Origin: Polaribacter sp. BM10
GTDB lineage: Bacteria > Bacteroidota > Bacteroidia > Flavobacteriales > Flavobacteriaceae
Length of the DNA stretch: 64,000 bases
Direction: 5' to 3'
Assembly: GCF_002005425.1 (NCBI RefSeq)
Contig: NZ_CP019704.1
Location: 2,190,001 to 2,254,000, forward strand
The notes beneath the pieces were generated by a model that saw only the letters and a program-made list of their open reading frames with translations, made no database searches and was not told the origin of the DNA. How positions within the stretch are numbered: the stretch's first letter is position 1; every line of letters starts with the position of its first letter. A program made the position numbers and the translations under genes. This document shows positions 18,529 to 27,323 of the stretch, one piece after another.

Positions 18529-20016
18529 ATGAATTACCATTTAGGATTAGACATCGGAAGTTCTTCGATAAAAGCAGCTCTAGTAGAAATTAACTCTGGT
18601 AAAAGTATTGGGGTAGTTCAAGAACCGAAAGAGGAAATGAGCATGTTTGCTCAAAAAAATGGTTGGGCAGAACAAGAACCAAATGATTGGTGGTTGCATG
18701 TTTGCAACGCAATACAATCTTTAAAAAAACAATATAACATTAATAAAACCCAAATTAAAGGTATTGGTATTTCTTACCAAATGCATGGTTTGGTTTTGGT
18801 AGATAAACAAGGAGAACCTTTGCGTAAAAGTATCATTTGGTGCGATAGTAGAGCTGTAGCAACTGGTAAAAAAGCTTTCAAACAAATTGGAGAAGAAAAA
18901 TGCGCTACGCAATTATTAAACTCTCCCGCAAATTTTACAGCTTCTAAACTTAAATGGGTAAAAGAAAATGAACCTGATATTTACAATCAGATTTATAAAT
19001 TTATGTTACCAGGAGACTTTATTGCTTATAAATTTTCTAACAAAATAAACACAACGATTTCAGGATTATCAGAAGGTATTTTTTGGGATTTTAAAAATGA
19101 TAAAATTGCAGATTTTCTTCTAGAAAACTATGGCATTAACGCTTCTTTAGTGCCAGATATTGTAGAAACTTTTGATATGCAATCTGTGGTTGATCAAAAA
19201 GGAGCAGAAGAAAGTGGTTTAGCTACAGGAACTCCAATTTATTACAGAGCAGGAGATCAACCTAATAATGCATTATCATTAAACGTATTTCATCCTGGAG
19301 AAGTTGCTGCAACTGGAGGAACTTCTGGAGTTTTTTATGCTGTTACAGATAGTTTGTCTGCAAAAGAAAGCGATCGAGTAAATAATTTTGCGCATGTTAA
19401 TTATAAAAAAGGAGCTGCAGTAAGAATAGGAAAATTACTTTGTATTAACGGAGCAGGAATTCAATACAGATGGTTATTAAATAATTTAGATGTTTCTTCT
19501 TACGAAGACATGAACAAGTTGGCCTCAGAAATTGAGGTCGGCTCAGATGGAGTTTGCTTAATTCCTTTTGGTAACGGAGCAGAACGTATGTTAAACAACA
19601 AAGAAATTGGTACTCGTGTATTAAATTTAAATCTAAACAATCATCATAAAGGACATTTATGTAGAGCAGCCTTAGAAGGAATTGCGTTTTCATTTGTGTA
19701 CGGCATGGAAATTTTAACTTCAGACGGCATCAAACCAAAGGTAATTAGAGCAGGAAATGACAACCTTTTTCGTTCAGAAATTTTTGCAAATACGGTTGCT
19801 ACATTAATTGATCAAGAAATAGAAATTTACAACACAACAGGTGCCATTGGTGCAGCAAGAGCAGCCAATTTACATACTGGCGATTTTGCTTCTTTTAGCA
19901 AAACAATCATGAATAATGATTATGTAATGACATTTACACCCAATAAAGAAAAACAAGCTTTTAAAGAAGCGTATCAAAACTGGAAAAAAGAACTAGAATT
20001 AATTTTAAATACATAA
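18529..20016 (+). CDS. xylB: Xylulokinase
   Basis: The 495-aa cytoplasmic FGGY-family kinase phosphorylates D-xylulose to xylulose 5-phosphate. The N-terminal ATPase motif is LGLDIGSSSIKAALVE; ISYQMHGLVLVD and IIWCDSRA are characteristic of xylulokinases; the catalytic base is D243 in AGDQPNNA; GGTSGVFY and GAIGAARAA are the nucleotide-binding loops. Length fits the family. It is the first gene of the plus-strand xylB-xylA-xylE cluster. Xylose is an ulvan constituent, so this module consumes one of the released sugars. The gap to xylA holds a flavobacterial repeat rather than a promoter that I can identify. Confidence 0.96.
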   Translation: MNYHLGLDIGSSSIKAALVEINSGKSIGVVQEPKEEMSMFAQKNGWAEQEPNDWWLHVCNAIQSLKKQYNINKTQIKGIGISYQMHGLVLVDKQGEPLRKSIIWCDSRAVATGKKAFKQIGEEKCATQLLNSPANFTASKLKWVKENEPDIYNQIYKFMLPGDFIAYKFSNKINTTISGLSEGIFWDFKNDKIADFLLENYGINASLVPDIVETFDMQSVVDQKGAEESGLATGTPIYYRAGDQPNNALSLNVFHPGEVAATGGTSGVFYAVTDSLSAKESDRVNNFAHVNYKKGAAVRIGKLLCINGAGIQYRWLLNNLDVSSYEDMNKLASEIEVGSDGVCLIPFGNGAERMLNNKEIGTRVLNLNLNNHHKGHLCRAALEGIAFSFVYGMEILTSDGIKPKVIRAGNDNLFRSEIFANTVATLIDQEIEIYNTTGAIGAARAANLHTGDFASFSKTIMNNDYVMTFTPNKEKQAFKEAYQNWKKELELILNT

Positions 20017-20020
20017 CATT

Positions 20021-20106
20021 TGGGCGTTCCCTAAAAAGGTCGGGCTTTACGTTTCAATCTTTTTATTCGTTCCTCAAAAAAGGATTTCCACTGCAATCCC
20101 TAACGC
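20021..20106. repeat. Flavobacterial interspersed intergenic repeat between xylB and xylA
   Basis: The 86-bp stretch begins TGGGCGTTCC and ends CCCTAACGC, with GCGTT/AACGC termini in inverted orientation and the internal blocks GGTCGGGCTTTACG, TTCGTTCCTCAAAA and GGATTTCCACTGCAATCCC. I recognise this composition from many intergenic copies in Flavobacteriaceae genomes. It is more GC-rich than its surroundings and has no coding frame. Only one copy occurs in this window. Confidence 0.7.
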
Positions 20107-20150
20107 AAAATCAGTACAGATAACAATAACACAATTAAATATTTATCAAA

Positions 20151-21467
20151 ATGGCAAATAAAGAATATTTTAAAGGAATTGATAAAATTCAATTCGAAGG
20201 TAAAGAATCAGACAATCCATTAGCATTTAAATACTACAATCCAGAACAAGTTATTGCTGGTAAAAAAATGAAAGATTGGTTCAAGTTTTCTATTGCCTAT
20301 TGGCACACCTTCTGTGGTCAGGGTTCAGATCCTTTTGGCCCAGGTACACAAAGTTTTGAGTGGGACAAAGCTTCAGACCCAATACAAGCAGCTAAAGACA
20401 AAGCAGATGCAGCTTTCGAATTTATTCATAAAATGGGCTTCGAATATTTTTGTTTTCATGATTACGATTTAGTACAAGAAGGCGCAACGTTTGCAGAATC
20501 TGAAAAACGATTAGATACAATTACAGATTACATTAAAGGAAAACAAGCAGAAACAGGCGTAAAATTATTATGGGGAACAGCAAACTGTTTTTCAAATCCA
20601 CGTTATATGAATGGAGCTTCTACTAACCCAGATTTTAATGTTGTTGCAAGAGCTGGCGGACAAGTAAAATTGGCTTTAGATGCAACGATTAAATTAGGTG
20701 GTGAGAACTACGTTTTTTGGGGAGGAAGAGAAGGTTATATGTCTTTGTTAAACACAGATATGGGTCGTGAATTAGATCACATGGCGCAGTTTTTAACCAT
20801 GGCAAAAGATTATGCAAGAGCGCAAGGTTTTAAAGGTACTTTCTTTATAGAACCAAAACCTATGGAACCTATGAAACATCAATATGATTTTGATTCTGCT
20901 ACCGCTATTGGATTCTTAAAAGAATATGGTTTAGACAAAGATTTTAAAATGAATATTGAGGTAAATCATGCAACTTTAGCTCAGCATACAATGCAACATG
21001 AGTTAGCAGTTGCTGCCAAAGCAGGCATGTTAGGTAGTATAGATGCCAACAGAGGAGATTACCAAAATGGTTGGGATACAGATCAATTTCCAAACAATAT
21101 ACAAGAAACTACAGAAGCTATGTTAGTTTTCTTAGAAGCTGGTGGTTTACAAGGTGGTGGTGTTAATTTTGATGCAAAAATCAGAAGAAATTCTACAGAT
21201 TTAGAAGATGTTTTCTTAGCACATATTGGTGGAGCAGACACGTTTGCAAGAGCCTTAATTACTGCTGATAAAATTATGACTTCTTCTGCTTACAATTCTT
21301 TAAGAGAAAAAAGATACAGTTCTTTTGACTCTGGAAATGGTGCTGCTTTTGAAGCCGGTAAATTAGAATTAAAAGACTTGTATAAAATTGCCCAAGAAAA
21401 TGGAGAACTTCCTTTAACAAGCGGTAAACAAGAACTTTTTGAGAATATTATCAATCAATATATCTAA
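20151..21467 (+). CDS. xylA: Xylose isomerase
   Basis: The 438-aa cytoplasmic TIM-barrel enzyme converts D-xylose to D-xylulose with two divalent metals. Family landmarks are all present: [13 protein letters not shown] (about 51-63), catalytic H103 in CFHDYDL, E234 and K236 in [10 protein letters not shown]270 and H273 in NIEVNHAT, and DANRGD with metal-binding aspartates. The length is typical for the class II (long) enzymes. It lies between xylB and the MFS porter gene, 10 bp before the latter. Confidence 0.98.
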   Translation: MANKEYFKGIDKIQFEGKESDNPLAFKYYNPEQVIAGKKMKDWFKFSIAYWHTFCGQGSDPFGPGTQSFEWDKASDPIQAAKDKADAAFEFIHKMGFEYFCFHDYDLVQEGATFAESEKRLDTITDYIKGKQAETGVKLLWGTANCFSNPRYMNGASTNPDFNVVARAGGQVKLALDATIKLGGENYVFWGGREGYMSLLNTDMGRELDHMAQFLTMAKDYARAQGFKGTFFIEPKPMEPMKHQYDFDSATAIGFLKEYGLDKDFKMNIEVNHATLAQHTMQHELAVAAKAGMLGSIDANRGDYQNGWDTDQFPNNIQETTEAMLVFLEAGGLQGGGVNFDAKIRRNSTDLEDVFLAHIGGADTFARALITADKIMTSSAYNSLREKRYSSFDSGNGAAFEAGKLELKDLYKIAQENGELPLTSGKQELFENIINQYI

Positions 21468-21477
21468 AATTTAAACT

Positions 21478-22896
21478 ATGAGTTCATCAAATAATTCTAA
21501 ATACTTATTAAAATTAACTTTAGTCGCAACCTTAGGAGGTCTTTTATTTGGATACGACACTGGTGTTATTTCTGGAACCGTGGGTTCTTTAGAAACCTTT
21601 TTTGTGACTCCTAAAGGATTGCCAGAAGCTGCTGCCAATGCTTTTAAAGGTTTTTTAGTAGCTAGTGCATTAATAGGTTGTATAATTGGCGGACTATTTG
21701 GTGGACTTATTAGCAAGAAATTAGGCCGTAAAAAAGGGTTAATTCTTGCTGCAGTTCTTTTCTTAATTTCAGCATTAGGTTCTGCTATGCCAGAAATGTT
21801 AATAGCACCTATTGGTGAGTTAGACCATACCTTTTCTACCATATTTATTATGTACAGAATTATAGGTGGTATTGGTGTTGGTTTAGCATCTATGTTATCT
21901 CCTTTATATATTGCAGAAATTGCACCTGCAAATAGTAGAGGAAGATTGGTGTCTTTTAATCAACTTGCCATTGTTGGTGGTTTTATGGTGGTTTATTTTG
22001 TAAACTACTTTATTTCTAGAGGTGGTGGTTCTGATGCTTGGTTAAATGAAGTTGGTTGGAGATGGATGTTTGCATCAGAAGTGATCCCTGCAGGGTTATT
22101 CTTAGGTTTATTATTCTTTGTGCCAGATACACCTCGTTCTTTAATGTTAAAAAACAAACCAGAAGAAGCTTTAGATGTTTTAATTAGAGTTAATGGAGAA
22201 CAAGAAGGTAAAAGAGTACTATCTGAAATAGAAAACTCTGTGACAGAAACTTCTGGAAAACTATTATCTTATGGTTGGGCAGTAATAATAATAGGTGTTC
22301 TTCTTTCTGTTTTTCAACAATTTGTAGGAATTAATGTAGTGTTATATTATGCTCCAGAAATTTTTAAATCTATAGACCCAGATACTGATGGGGCCTTATT
22401 ACTTACCATAATTGTAGGAATTGTAAACTTCTTATTTACAATTATCGCTGTAAAAACGGTAGATAAAAAAGGTAGAAAACCATTAATGTTAATTGGTGCT
22501 TTAGGTATGGCAGTGGCCATGTTAGCTCTAGGATTTGTATTTTTCTCTGGCGCAACAGGTTATTTAGCGCTTGGATGTATGATGTTATATGTTGCTAGTT
22601 TTGCCCTTAGTTGGGGACCAGTTACTTGGGTTCTATTATCAGAAATATTTCCAAATAAAATTAGAGGAAAAGCAATGGCAATTGCTGTTGCAGCGCAATG
22701 GGTATCTAATTATTTAGTGTCTTTAACTTTCCCGATGATGAATGATAACACTGCACTTACTGAACAATTTAATCACGGTTTTGCATATTGGGTATATGGT
22801 CTTATGTCTTTAATAGCCATGTGGTTTGTTTGGAAATATATTCCAGAAACAAAAGGAAAAACGTTAGAAGAAATGGAAAGTATTTGGAAGAAGTAA
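21478..22896 (+). CDS. xylE: MFS sugar porter, xylose:H+ symporter type
   Basis: The 472-aa inner-membrane protein has about 12 hydrophobic helices and major-facilitator sugar-porter signatures: GYDTGVISGT in helix 1, GRKKG loops after helices 2 and 8, RIIGGIGVGLASMLSPLYIAEIAP, the QQFVGINVVLYYAP motif of the sugar-binding helix 7, and PETKGKTLEEME at the C-terminus. It closes the xyl cluster 10 bp behind xylA, so xylose is the likely substrate; glucose or arabinose cannot be excluded from sequence. Its stop codon overlaps the left arm of a long bidirectional terminator. Confidence 0.92.
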   Translation: MSSSNNSKYLLKLTLVATLGGLLFGYDTGVISGTVGSLETFFVTPKGLPEAAANAFKGFLVASALIGCIIGGLFGGLISKKLGRKKGLILAAVLFLISALGSAMPEMLIAPIGELDHTFSTIFIMYRIIGGIGVGLASMLSPLYIAEIAPANSRGRLVSFNQLAIVGGFMVVYFVNYFISRGGGSDAWLNEVGWRWMFASEVIPAGLFLGLLFFVPDTPRSLMLKNKPEEALDVLIRVNGEQEGKRVLSEIENSVTETSGKLLSYGWAVIIIGVLLSVFQQFVGINVVLYYAPEIFKSIDPDTDGALLLTIIVGIVNFLFTIIAVKTVDKKGRKPLMLIGALGMAVAMLALGFVFFSGATGYLALGCMMLYVASFALSWGPVTWVLLSEIFPNKIRGKAMAIAVAAQWVSNYLVSLTFPMMNDNTALTEQFNHGFAYWVYGLMSLIAMWFVWKYIPETKGKTLEEMESIWKK

Positions 22897-22946
22897 AACA
22901 ACTGTTGTGCATTTAATAAATTCTATAAATGCACAACAGTTGTTTT
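22895..22946. terminator. Bidirectional terminator between xylE and sulfatase
   Basis: Arms at 22895-22915 and 22926-22946 are exact 21-bp reverse complements around a 10-nt loop, with A-runs and T-runs at the outer ends. It serves the convergent xylE (plus) and sulfatase (minus) transcripts; the xylE stop codon (22894-22896) runs into the stem. Confidence 0.85.
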
Positions 22947-22959
22947 TAATTCCTCTTAT

Positions 22960-24681
22960 TTATTTTAAATCTGCAATGTTAACTTGAATAGATTTACTAG
23001 GCACATAACCAATTCTATGGGCTTTCACTAATAAATTTTCTTTAGATTCTATACTTATACTAAAAGGCTTAGAATACACACTCCAACTCTTCGCTTTTGG
23101 GTTTGTTTTATAACCTATTGATGCTCCTTCTGTATCGCAACTAATTTTTACTTTATTATTTTCAAACTGAACAACTGGATCCGCAGTAATTGGTTTTGTT
23201 TTTTTACCATTCCATAGTTTAGTTACCAATTCTTTTTCCGGTAAGTTTGGAATGTCTTTAATTTCTGATAACCATCTGTCCATTTCATTAGATAGCTCTA
23301 TCAGTTTTTCTTTGTATTTTTGATTCTCTGCTAAATTGTTCAGCTCAAAAGGGTCATTTAAACAATCAAATAACTCTTCTTGGGGTTTAGATTCTCTAAA
23401 CCATTGCATTTGATTTTCATTTAATTTACCTTCATTATTTAAGATTAACAGGTTTTCCATTGTTGGTATTTTTTCTCTGTAAGTAATAGGAAGATAATAC
23501 GCTTGCTCTGGCCTGTAATTTCTTATATATTTAAATTGCTTGTCTTTTACCGCTCTAATTGCATCAGTAAAACCATCAAAACGATCTGCAGCTGCATGAA
23601 TATAATTTCGTTCTTTTTCTTTAAAATTTCCCAAAAACGCTTGTCCTTGCATGTATTCTTTTGGCTCTTGGTTTGTTAAAGAAAGTAAAGTAGGTGCAAA
23701 ATCTACAAAACTTAACAATTGCCCATCTTTGATTCCTGCATTTTTTTTATCAGGAAAACGAATAATCATTGGTGTTTTTAAACCAGAATCGTAAATCAGT
23801 CTTTTTTCTCTTGGCATTGGTCCGCCATGGTCTCCATAAAAGAAAATAATCGTATTGTCTAATAATCCATCTTCTTCTAATTGTTTTAAAACAGCACCAA
23901 CTTGTTTGTCCATTTCTGCAATATTATTGTACAATTTCCATAAATCTCTTTGAGAAACTTCATTGTCTTGCAAATAAGGTGGTATTTTAAATTTAGTATT
24001 TTTTGATACATGCACAGGAGTTTCAGCCTCTGTCATTCTGTTTTTAGCATGCGATTTCCCAAAACCTTTCCATTTATAAGTTCTATCACCCGCATAATAA
24101 TATCTAGTTTCTATTTCTCTAAAACCATAAGGTTCAAACAAACCAGATTCGTGAGTTTCAGTAAAATTAAACACCGCAAAAAACGGTTGATCTTTGCCTC
24201 TATTTCTCCAATGTGCGTAAGGACTACTTTCATCCCAAGCTGTAACTGGTGGTTTAAATTGGTAATCTGTTTTGTAATTATTAGAACAATAATAGCCTTG
24301 TTTACGAAGTAGTTCGCTTATCATTTTTACTTCTGCTGGCGGAACAGCGCCGTATTTAGGAATACCAATTACATCATTATAAGAAGTTGTTCGCATATGA
24401 TTTGCGCCAATACTAGAAGGATACATACCTGTTGCAATTGCAGCTCTACTAGGTGCACAAACACCAGAAGTTGAATATAAATTCGGATAAACGACACCTT
24501 CTTTAGCTAATCTACTTAAGTGCGGAGTAACGATTGTAGAATCTCCAAAAGATGGTATATAATGCCCCATATCTTCTGTTACCAACCAAAGAATATTGGG
24601 TGGTTTATTTGCAATTTTTTCTTGTTTACAACTAGTTATAAAGAAAACTGTAATTAGAATTAAAAAAATATACTGTTTCAT
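22960..24681 (-). CDS. Sulfatase lipoprotein, family S1 (sulfamidase-like group)
   Basis: The 573-aa protein has a lipobox FITSC (C18). The S1 fold starts with NILWLVTEDMGHYIPSFGD; the maturation motif is CAPSR with C75, followed by SSIGANHMRT, a block typical of the heparan-N-sulfatase-like group (S1_8 from memory). IIFFYGDHGGPMPREKR provides the second metal-site motif. A C-terminal extension of about 80 residues (VQFENNKVKISCDTEGASIGY...) looks like a small chitobiase-type beta-sandwich. It is monocistronic, facing xylE across a terminator, with operator site 6 located 60 bp upstream. It probably removes sulfate from ulvan oligosaccharides at the cell surface or in the periplasm. Confidence 0.93.
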   Translation of the reverse strand: MKQYIFLILITVFFITSCKQEKIANKPPNILWLVTEDMGHYIPSFGDSTIVTPHLSRLAKEGVVYPNLYSTSGVCAPSRAAIATGMYPSSIGANHMRTTSYNDVIGIPKYGAVPPAEVKMISELLRKQGYYCSNNYKTDYQFKPPVTAWDESSPYAHWRNRGKDQPFFAVFNFTETHESGLFEPYGFREIETRYYYAGDRTYKWKGFGKSHAKNRMTEAETPVHVSKNTKFKIPPYLQDNEVSQRDLWKLYNNIAEMDKQVGAVLKQLEEDGLLDNTIIFFYGDHGGPMPREKRLIYDSGLKTPMIIRFPDKKNAGIKDGQLLSFVDFAPTLLSLTNQEPKEYMQGQAFLGNFKEKERNYIHAAADRFDGFTDAIRAVKDKQFKYIRNYRPEQAYYLPITYREKIPTMENLLILNNEGKLNENQMQWFRESKPQEELFDCLNDPFELNNLAENQKYKEKLIELSNEMDRWLSEIKDIPNLPEKELVTKLWNGKKTKPITADPVVQFENNKVKISCDTEGASIGYKTNPKAKSWSVYSKPFSISIESKENLLVKAHRIGYVPSKSIQVNIADLK

Positions 24682-24740
24682 ATTCTATAGGTTTATTGTA
24701 TTATGTTCTTTTGCAAATTAGTTATTAAGTAATTCTTATG

Positions 24741-24758
24741 TATCTTGTAGTGTACCGA
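24741..24758 (-). promoter_or_regulatory. Direct-repeat operator, site 6 (upstream of sulfatase)
   Basis: In gene direction TCGGTACACTACAAGATA, 60 bp before the start at 24681. It has one mismatch (A for G) in the proximal half-site. It faces site 7, 35 bp away, in a divergent gap. Confidence 0.6.
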
Positions 24759-24793
24759 TTGTTAAGTTATTATTTATAGAAACATCTTCTATG

Positions 24794-24811
24794 ACAGGAT
24801 ACTACAGGGTA
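24794..24811 (+). promoter_or_regulatory. Direct-repeat operator, site 7 (upstream of secreted unknown protein)
   Basis: ACAGGATACTACAGGGTA on the plus strand: two nearly identical ACAGG(A/G)TA half-sites exactly 10 bp apart, ending 50 bp before the start at 24861. Confidence 0.7.
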
Positions 24812-24860
24812 TTTATATGATAAGATGATATTATTTTTAAACATCTAAATAAACAATACG

Positions 24861-25739
24861 ATGAAAAAAAATGTTTTAATTGCATTTTCAATATTATTTT
24901 CTTTCTACCAAATTACAGCGCAAACCATCAATCCTCCAAAAGGAAGAATTGCTATAGTTGCTGATGGAAATTCTCCTGATCCTGATGATTTAGGTGGAAC
25001 CGCCATAACAATTGCTTTATTAAAATCTGCTGGTTTAGAAGATAGATTGGTACATTATTCTCATAGTTGTGATTTGGTTAGAGATGATCGTATTTCTGAA
25101 AAAGCAGAAAAAGAACGTCATCATTTAATGCAAATAGCTTGTGATATGACAGCAAGACGTTGGACAGGTTTTGAACACTTAACCTTTTTTGATGCTATTT
25201 GGCAAAAACAAGAAACTATTAACGATTTAGCATGGGCAATAAATGCGTCTACAAAAAATGATCCGTTATGGATTATTGAAGCTGGCGAACCAGATATTTT
25301 AGGTCTTGCTTTGCAAAAAATACCTAAAGAAAAACACAAATTTGTAAAAGTAATTACGCATCATCCTGCAAATGATAATGCTGGTGATTTTTATACATGG
25401 AAACAAATTTTAGATTTTGGAATTGAAGAAGTAAGAATTCCTGATCAAAATATAAAATTAAAAGTACCTATTGCACAATGGAATTGGGCTAAAAACCATT
25501 CTGATTCGCGTATTCAATTAATTTGGACACTTGGTAAATTGGCAGAAGTAGATGATGTTGTTCGATTTCAAAAAGGAAAATGGGATTGCTCTGATGCTGG
25601 AATGATTTTATATTGGATTACTGGAGCCAACAAAAATAATGGTTTAGAACAAGGAACTATTGATGATGTAAAAAAAATATTATTAGATTTTATTGCAAAA
25701 AACCCTGAACCTAAAAGAGGTCCTAAAAAGAAAAATTAA
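24861..25739 (+). CDS. Secreted protein of unknown function, nucleoside-hydrolase-like N-terminus
   Basis: The 292-aa protein has a signal peptide (1-21, ending ITAQ). The mature start RIAIVADGNSPDPDDLGGTAITIALL has an Asp-rich loop after a beta strand that resembles the metal-binding loop of nucleoside hydrolases (DxDxxxDD), and THHPANDNAGDF and DCSDAGMILYW could add further acidic ligands. I do not recognise a characterised family and the homology is tentative. It is the only gene besides the xyl cluster on the plus strand, has its own operator (site 7) and overlaps the convergent sulfatase gene by 4 bp at the stop codons. The regulon membership implies a role in ulvan use, perhaps as a glycosidase of new type or a binding protein. 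Confidence 0.6.
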   Translation: MKKNVLIAFSILFSFYQITAQTINPPKGRIAIVADGNSPDPDDLGGTAITIALLKSAGLEDRLVHYSHSCDLVRDDRISEKAEKERHHLMQIACDMTARRWTGFEHLTFFDAIWQKQETINDLAWAINASTKNDPLWIIEAGEPDILGLALQKIPKEKHKFVKVITHHPANDNAGDFYTWKQILDFGIEEVRIPDQNIKLKVPIAQWNWAKNHSDSRIQLIWTLGKLAEVDDVVRFQKGKWDCSDAGMILYWITGANKNNGLEQGTIDDVKKILLDFIAKNPEPKRGPKKKN

Positions 25740-27322
25740 TCATTTGTAATTTTACTTTTCCACCAATTTGCATTGGGTTTAAAATCTTTAGAAAGTATTT
25801 CTAATCTATTTTTTTCTAAGGATTTTAATTTATGGTTGATCATATTAAAATCTCTTTTTGCGTCTTTTATACTGTCGTATTCTGTGTCTTTTTTAGGAAA
25901 TTTAGCGTCGACTTCGTGTAACCAATTCATTAATTTATTATGAAGTTGCTTTGCCAATTTTGGGTGTTTTGCAACTACATTCAATTCATCTTTTTCAGTT
26001 GATGGCAACTTAAATAATTCTTGACGGTTATCTTCCCAATAATAAATCAATTTCCAACCATTTTGCTGAATGATAGATGATGGTTCTCCTCCTTGATTAC
26101 CATAATGTGGATAGTGCCAAAATAATGGTCTATCGGTATTGATTTCTTTTCCTTCTAAAATAGGTTTTAAGCTAATACCATCTATATGCTGTTTTGGTTT
26201 TAAAGCAATACCTGCTAAATCTAAAAAAGTTGGATAAAAATCAGTATGAATTACTGGGAAATTTGTTTCTGTAACTTTACTTTTTAACCAAGGAACTTTT
26301 ATGAAAAAAGGTTCTCTAATTCCACCTTCCCATTGGTAGCCTTTTCCGCCTCTTAAAGGTAAATTACTTGTAGAAAAATTATCTCCAGAAGCCACACCAC
26401 CATTATCAGAAGTAAAAACAACAATGGTATTTTTATCTAGACCATTATCTTTTAGAGTTTTTAAAACTATACCCACAGCAGCATCCATAGTTGCTACCAA
26501 ACCACCATAAATAGGATTGTCTTGCACTTTACGAATTGGTAAAACACGTTCCATTTTATAACCAGATTTAGCAATGCCTAAACTATCTGCTTTATCTCTG
26601 TATTTTTTCCATTTTGCTTCTGTAGTCTGGATAGGTGCATGCACAGCATAGAAAGATAAAAAAGCAAAAAAAGTAGAATCTTTATATTGTTGGATAAACT
26701 TAGAAGTTTCTTTTGCTAAACGTATCGTAAGATTTTCACCTTTTTGTTTGTTTTCTAGTTTCGGGTTTTGCCAAGGACTAAAAAAACCACCTGCAGGACC
26801 TCCTCTATGAAAACCTCCTTTATTAATTTCAAAACCATGATCTTCTGGATACGAACCTTTGTTACCTAAGTGCCATTTACCAGCAAAAAAAGTTTTGTAA
26901 CCTTTGCTTTTTAAAATTTCTGCAATAGTAATATCGTCTTTTGGTAAATTCTGAACATAATTTGCTGGCAATAATTTATCATACCTTTTTCTACTGCGCC
27001 AATCTGTACCGGTTTTTGCGCCAATCCAATCTGTAATTCCATGACGTGCAGTAAATTTACCAGTCATTATACTGGCTCTAGAAGGGCTACAAACTCTACT
27101 TGCTGCATAACCTTGTGTAAAAATTACACTTTGATTTGCAAGTTGATCTACATTTGGTGTTTCGTAAAATTGACTTCCTGTAACGCTTAGATCATGATAA
27201 CCTAAATCATCAACAAGAATAAATAGAATGTTTGGTTTTTTGTGTTTTTGTTTTTCTTCTTTGCTACAGCTAAAAAGAAGAGTTATACATAGTAGAAAAA
27301 CGTAAACCTGAGCTTTTATCAA
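25736..27322 (-). CDS. Sulfatase lipoprotein, family S1, probable TTG start
   Basis: The protein is 528 aa if read from the TTG at 27322, which lies one base after the stop of the preceding gene and gives a clean lipoprotein signal (MIKAQVYVFLLCITLLFSC, C19). ATG codons at 27391 or 27367 would overlap the preceding gene and place an unlikely charged stretch before the signal. The sulfatase fold shows NILFILVDDLGYHDL, the maturation motif CSPSR (C78 from the TTG), TARHGITDW, GKWHLGN and VVFTSDNGG, all metal- or substrate-site landmarks of arylsulfatase-type S1 enzymes. It is co-transcribed with the T9SS CBM-like gene under operator site 8, and probably desulfates ulvan oligomers. Confidence 0.9.
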   Translation of the reverse strand: MIKAQVYVFLLCITLLFSCSKEEKQKHKKPNILFILVDDLGYHDLSVTGSQFYETPNVDQLANQSVIFTQGYAASRVCSPSRASIMTGKFTARHGITDWIGAKTGTDWRSRKRYDKLLPANYVQNLPKDDITIAEILKSKGYKTFFAGKWHLGNKGSYPEDHGFEINKGGFHRGGPAGGFFSPWQNPKLENKQKGENLTIRLAKETSKFIQQYKDSTFFAFLSFYAVHAPIQTTEAKWKKYRDKADSLGIAKSGYKMERVLPIRKVQDNPIYGGLVATMDAAVGIVLKTLKDNGLDKNTIVVFTSDNGGVASGDNFSTSNLPLRGGKGYQWEGGIREPFFIKVPWLKSKVTETNFPVIHTDFYPTFLDLAGIALKPKQHIDGISLKPILEGKEINTDRPLFWHYPHYGNQGGEPSSIIQQNGWKLIYYWEDNRQELFKLPSTEKDELNVVAKHPKLAKQLHNKLMNWLHEVDAKFPKKDTEYDSIKDAKRDFNMINHKLKSLEKNRLEILSKDFKPNANWWKSKITND

Positions 27323-27323
27323 C

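Noticed and set aside
20112..20124. Degenerate operator-like sequence (AGTACAGATA) before xylA
   Set aside because: One base is missing from the CAGGATA half-site and no second half-site is found 10 bp upstream, so it was not counted among the 16 copies.
21471..21842. 123-aa open frame on the minus strand across the start of the sugar porter gene
   Set aside because: It is antisense to a strongly recognised MFS gene and its composition is that of a mirrored membrane protein. Similar antisense frames throughout the window were dismissed for the same reason.
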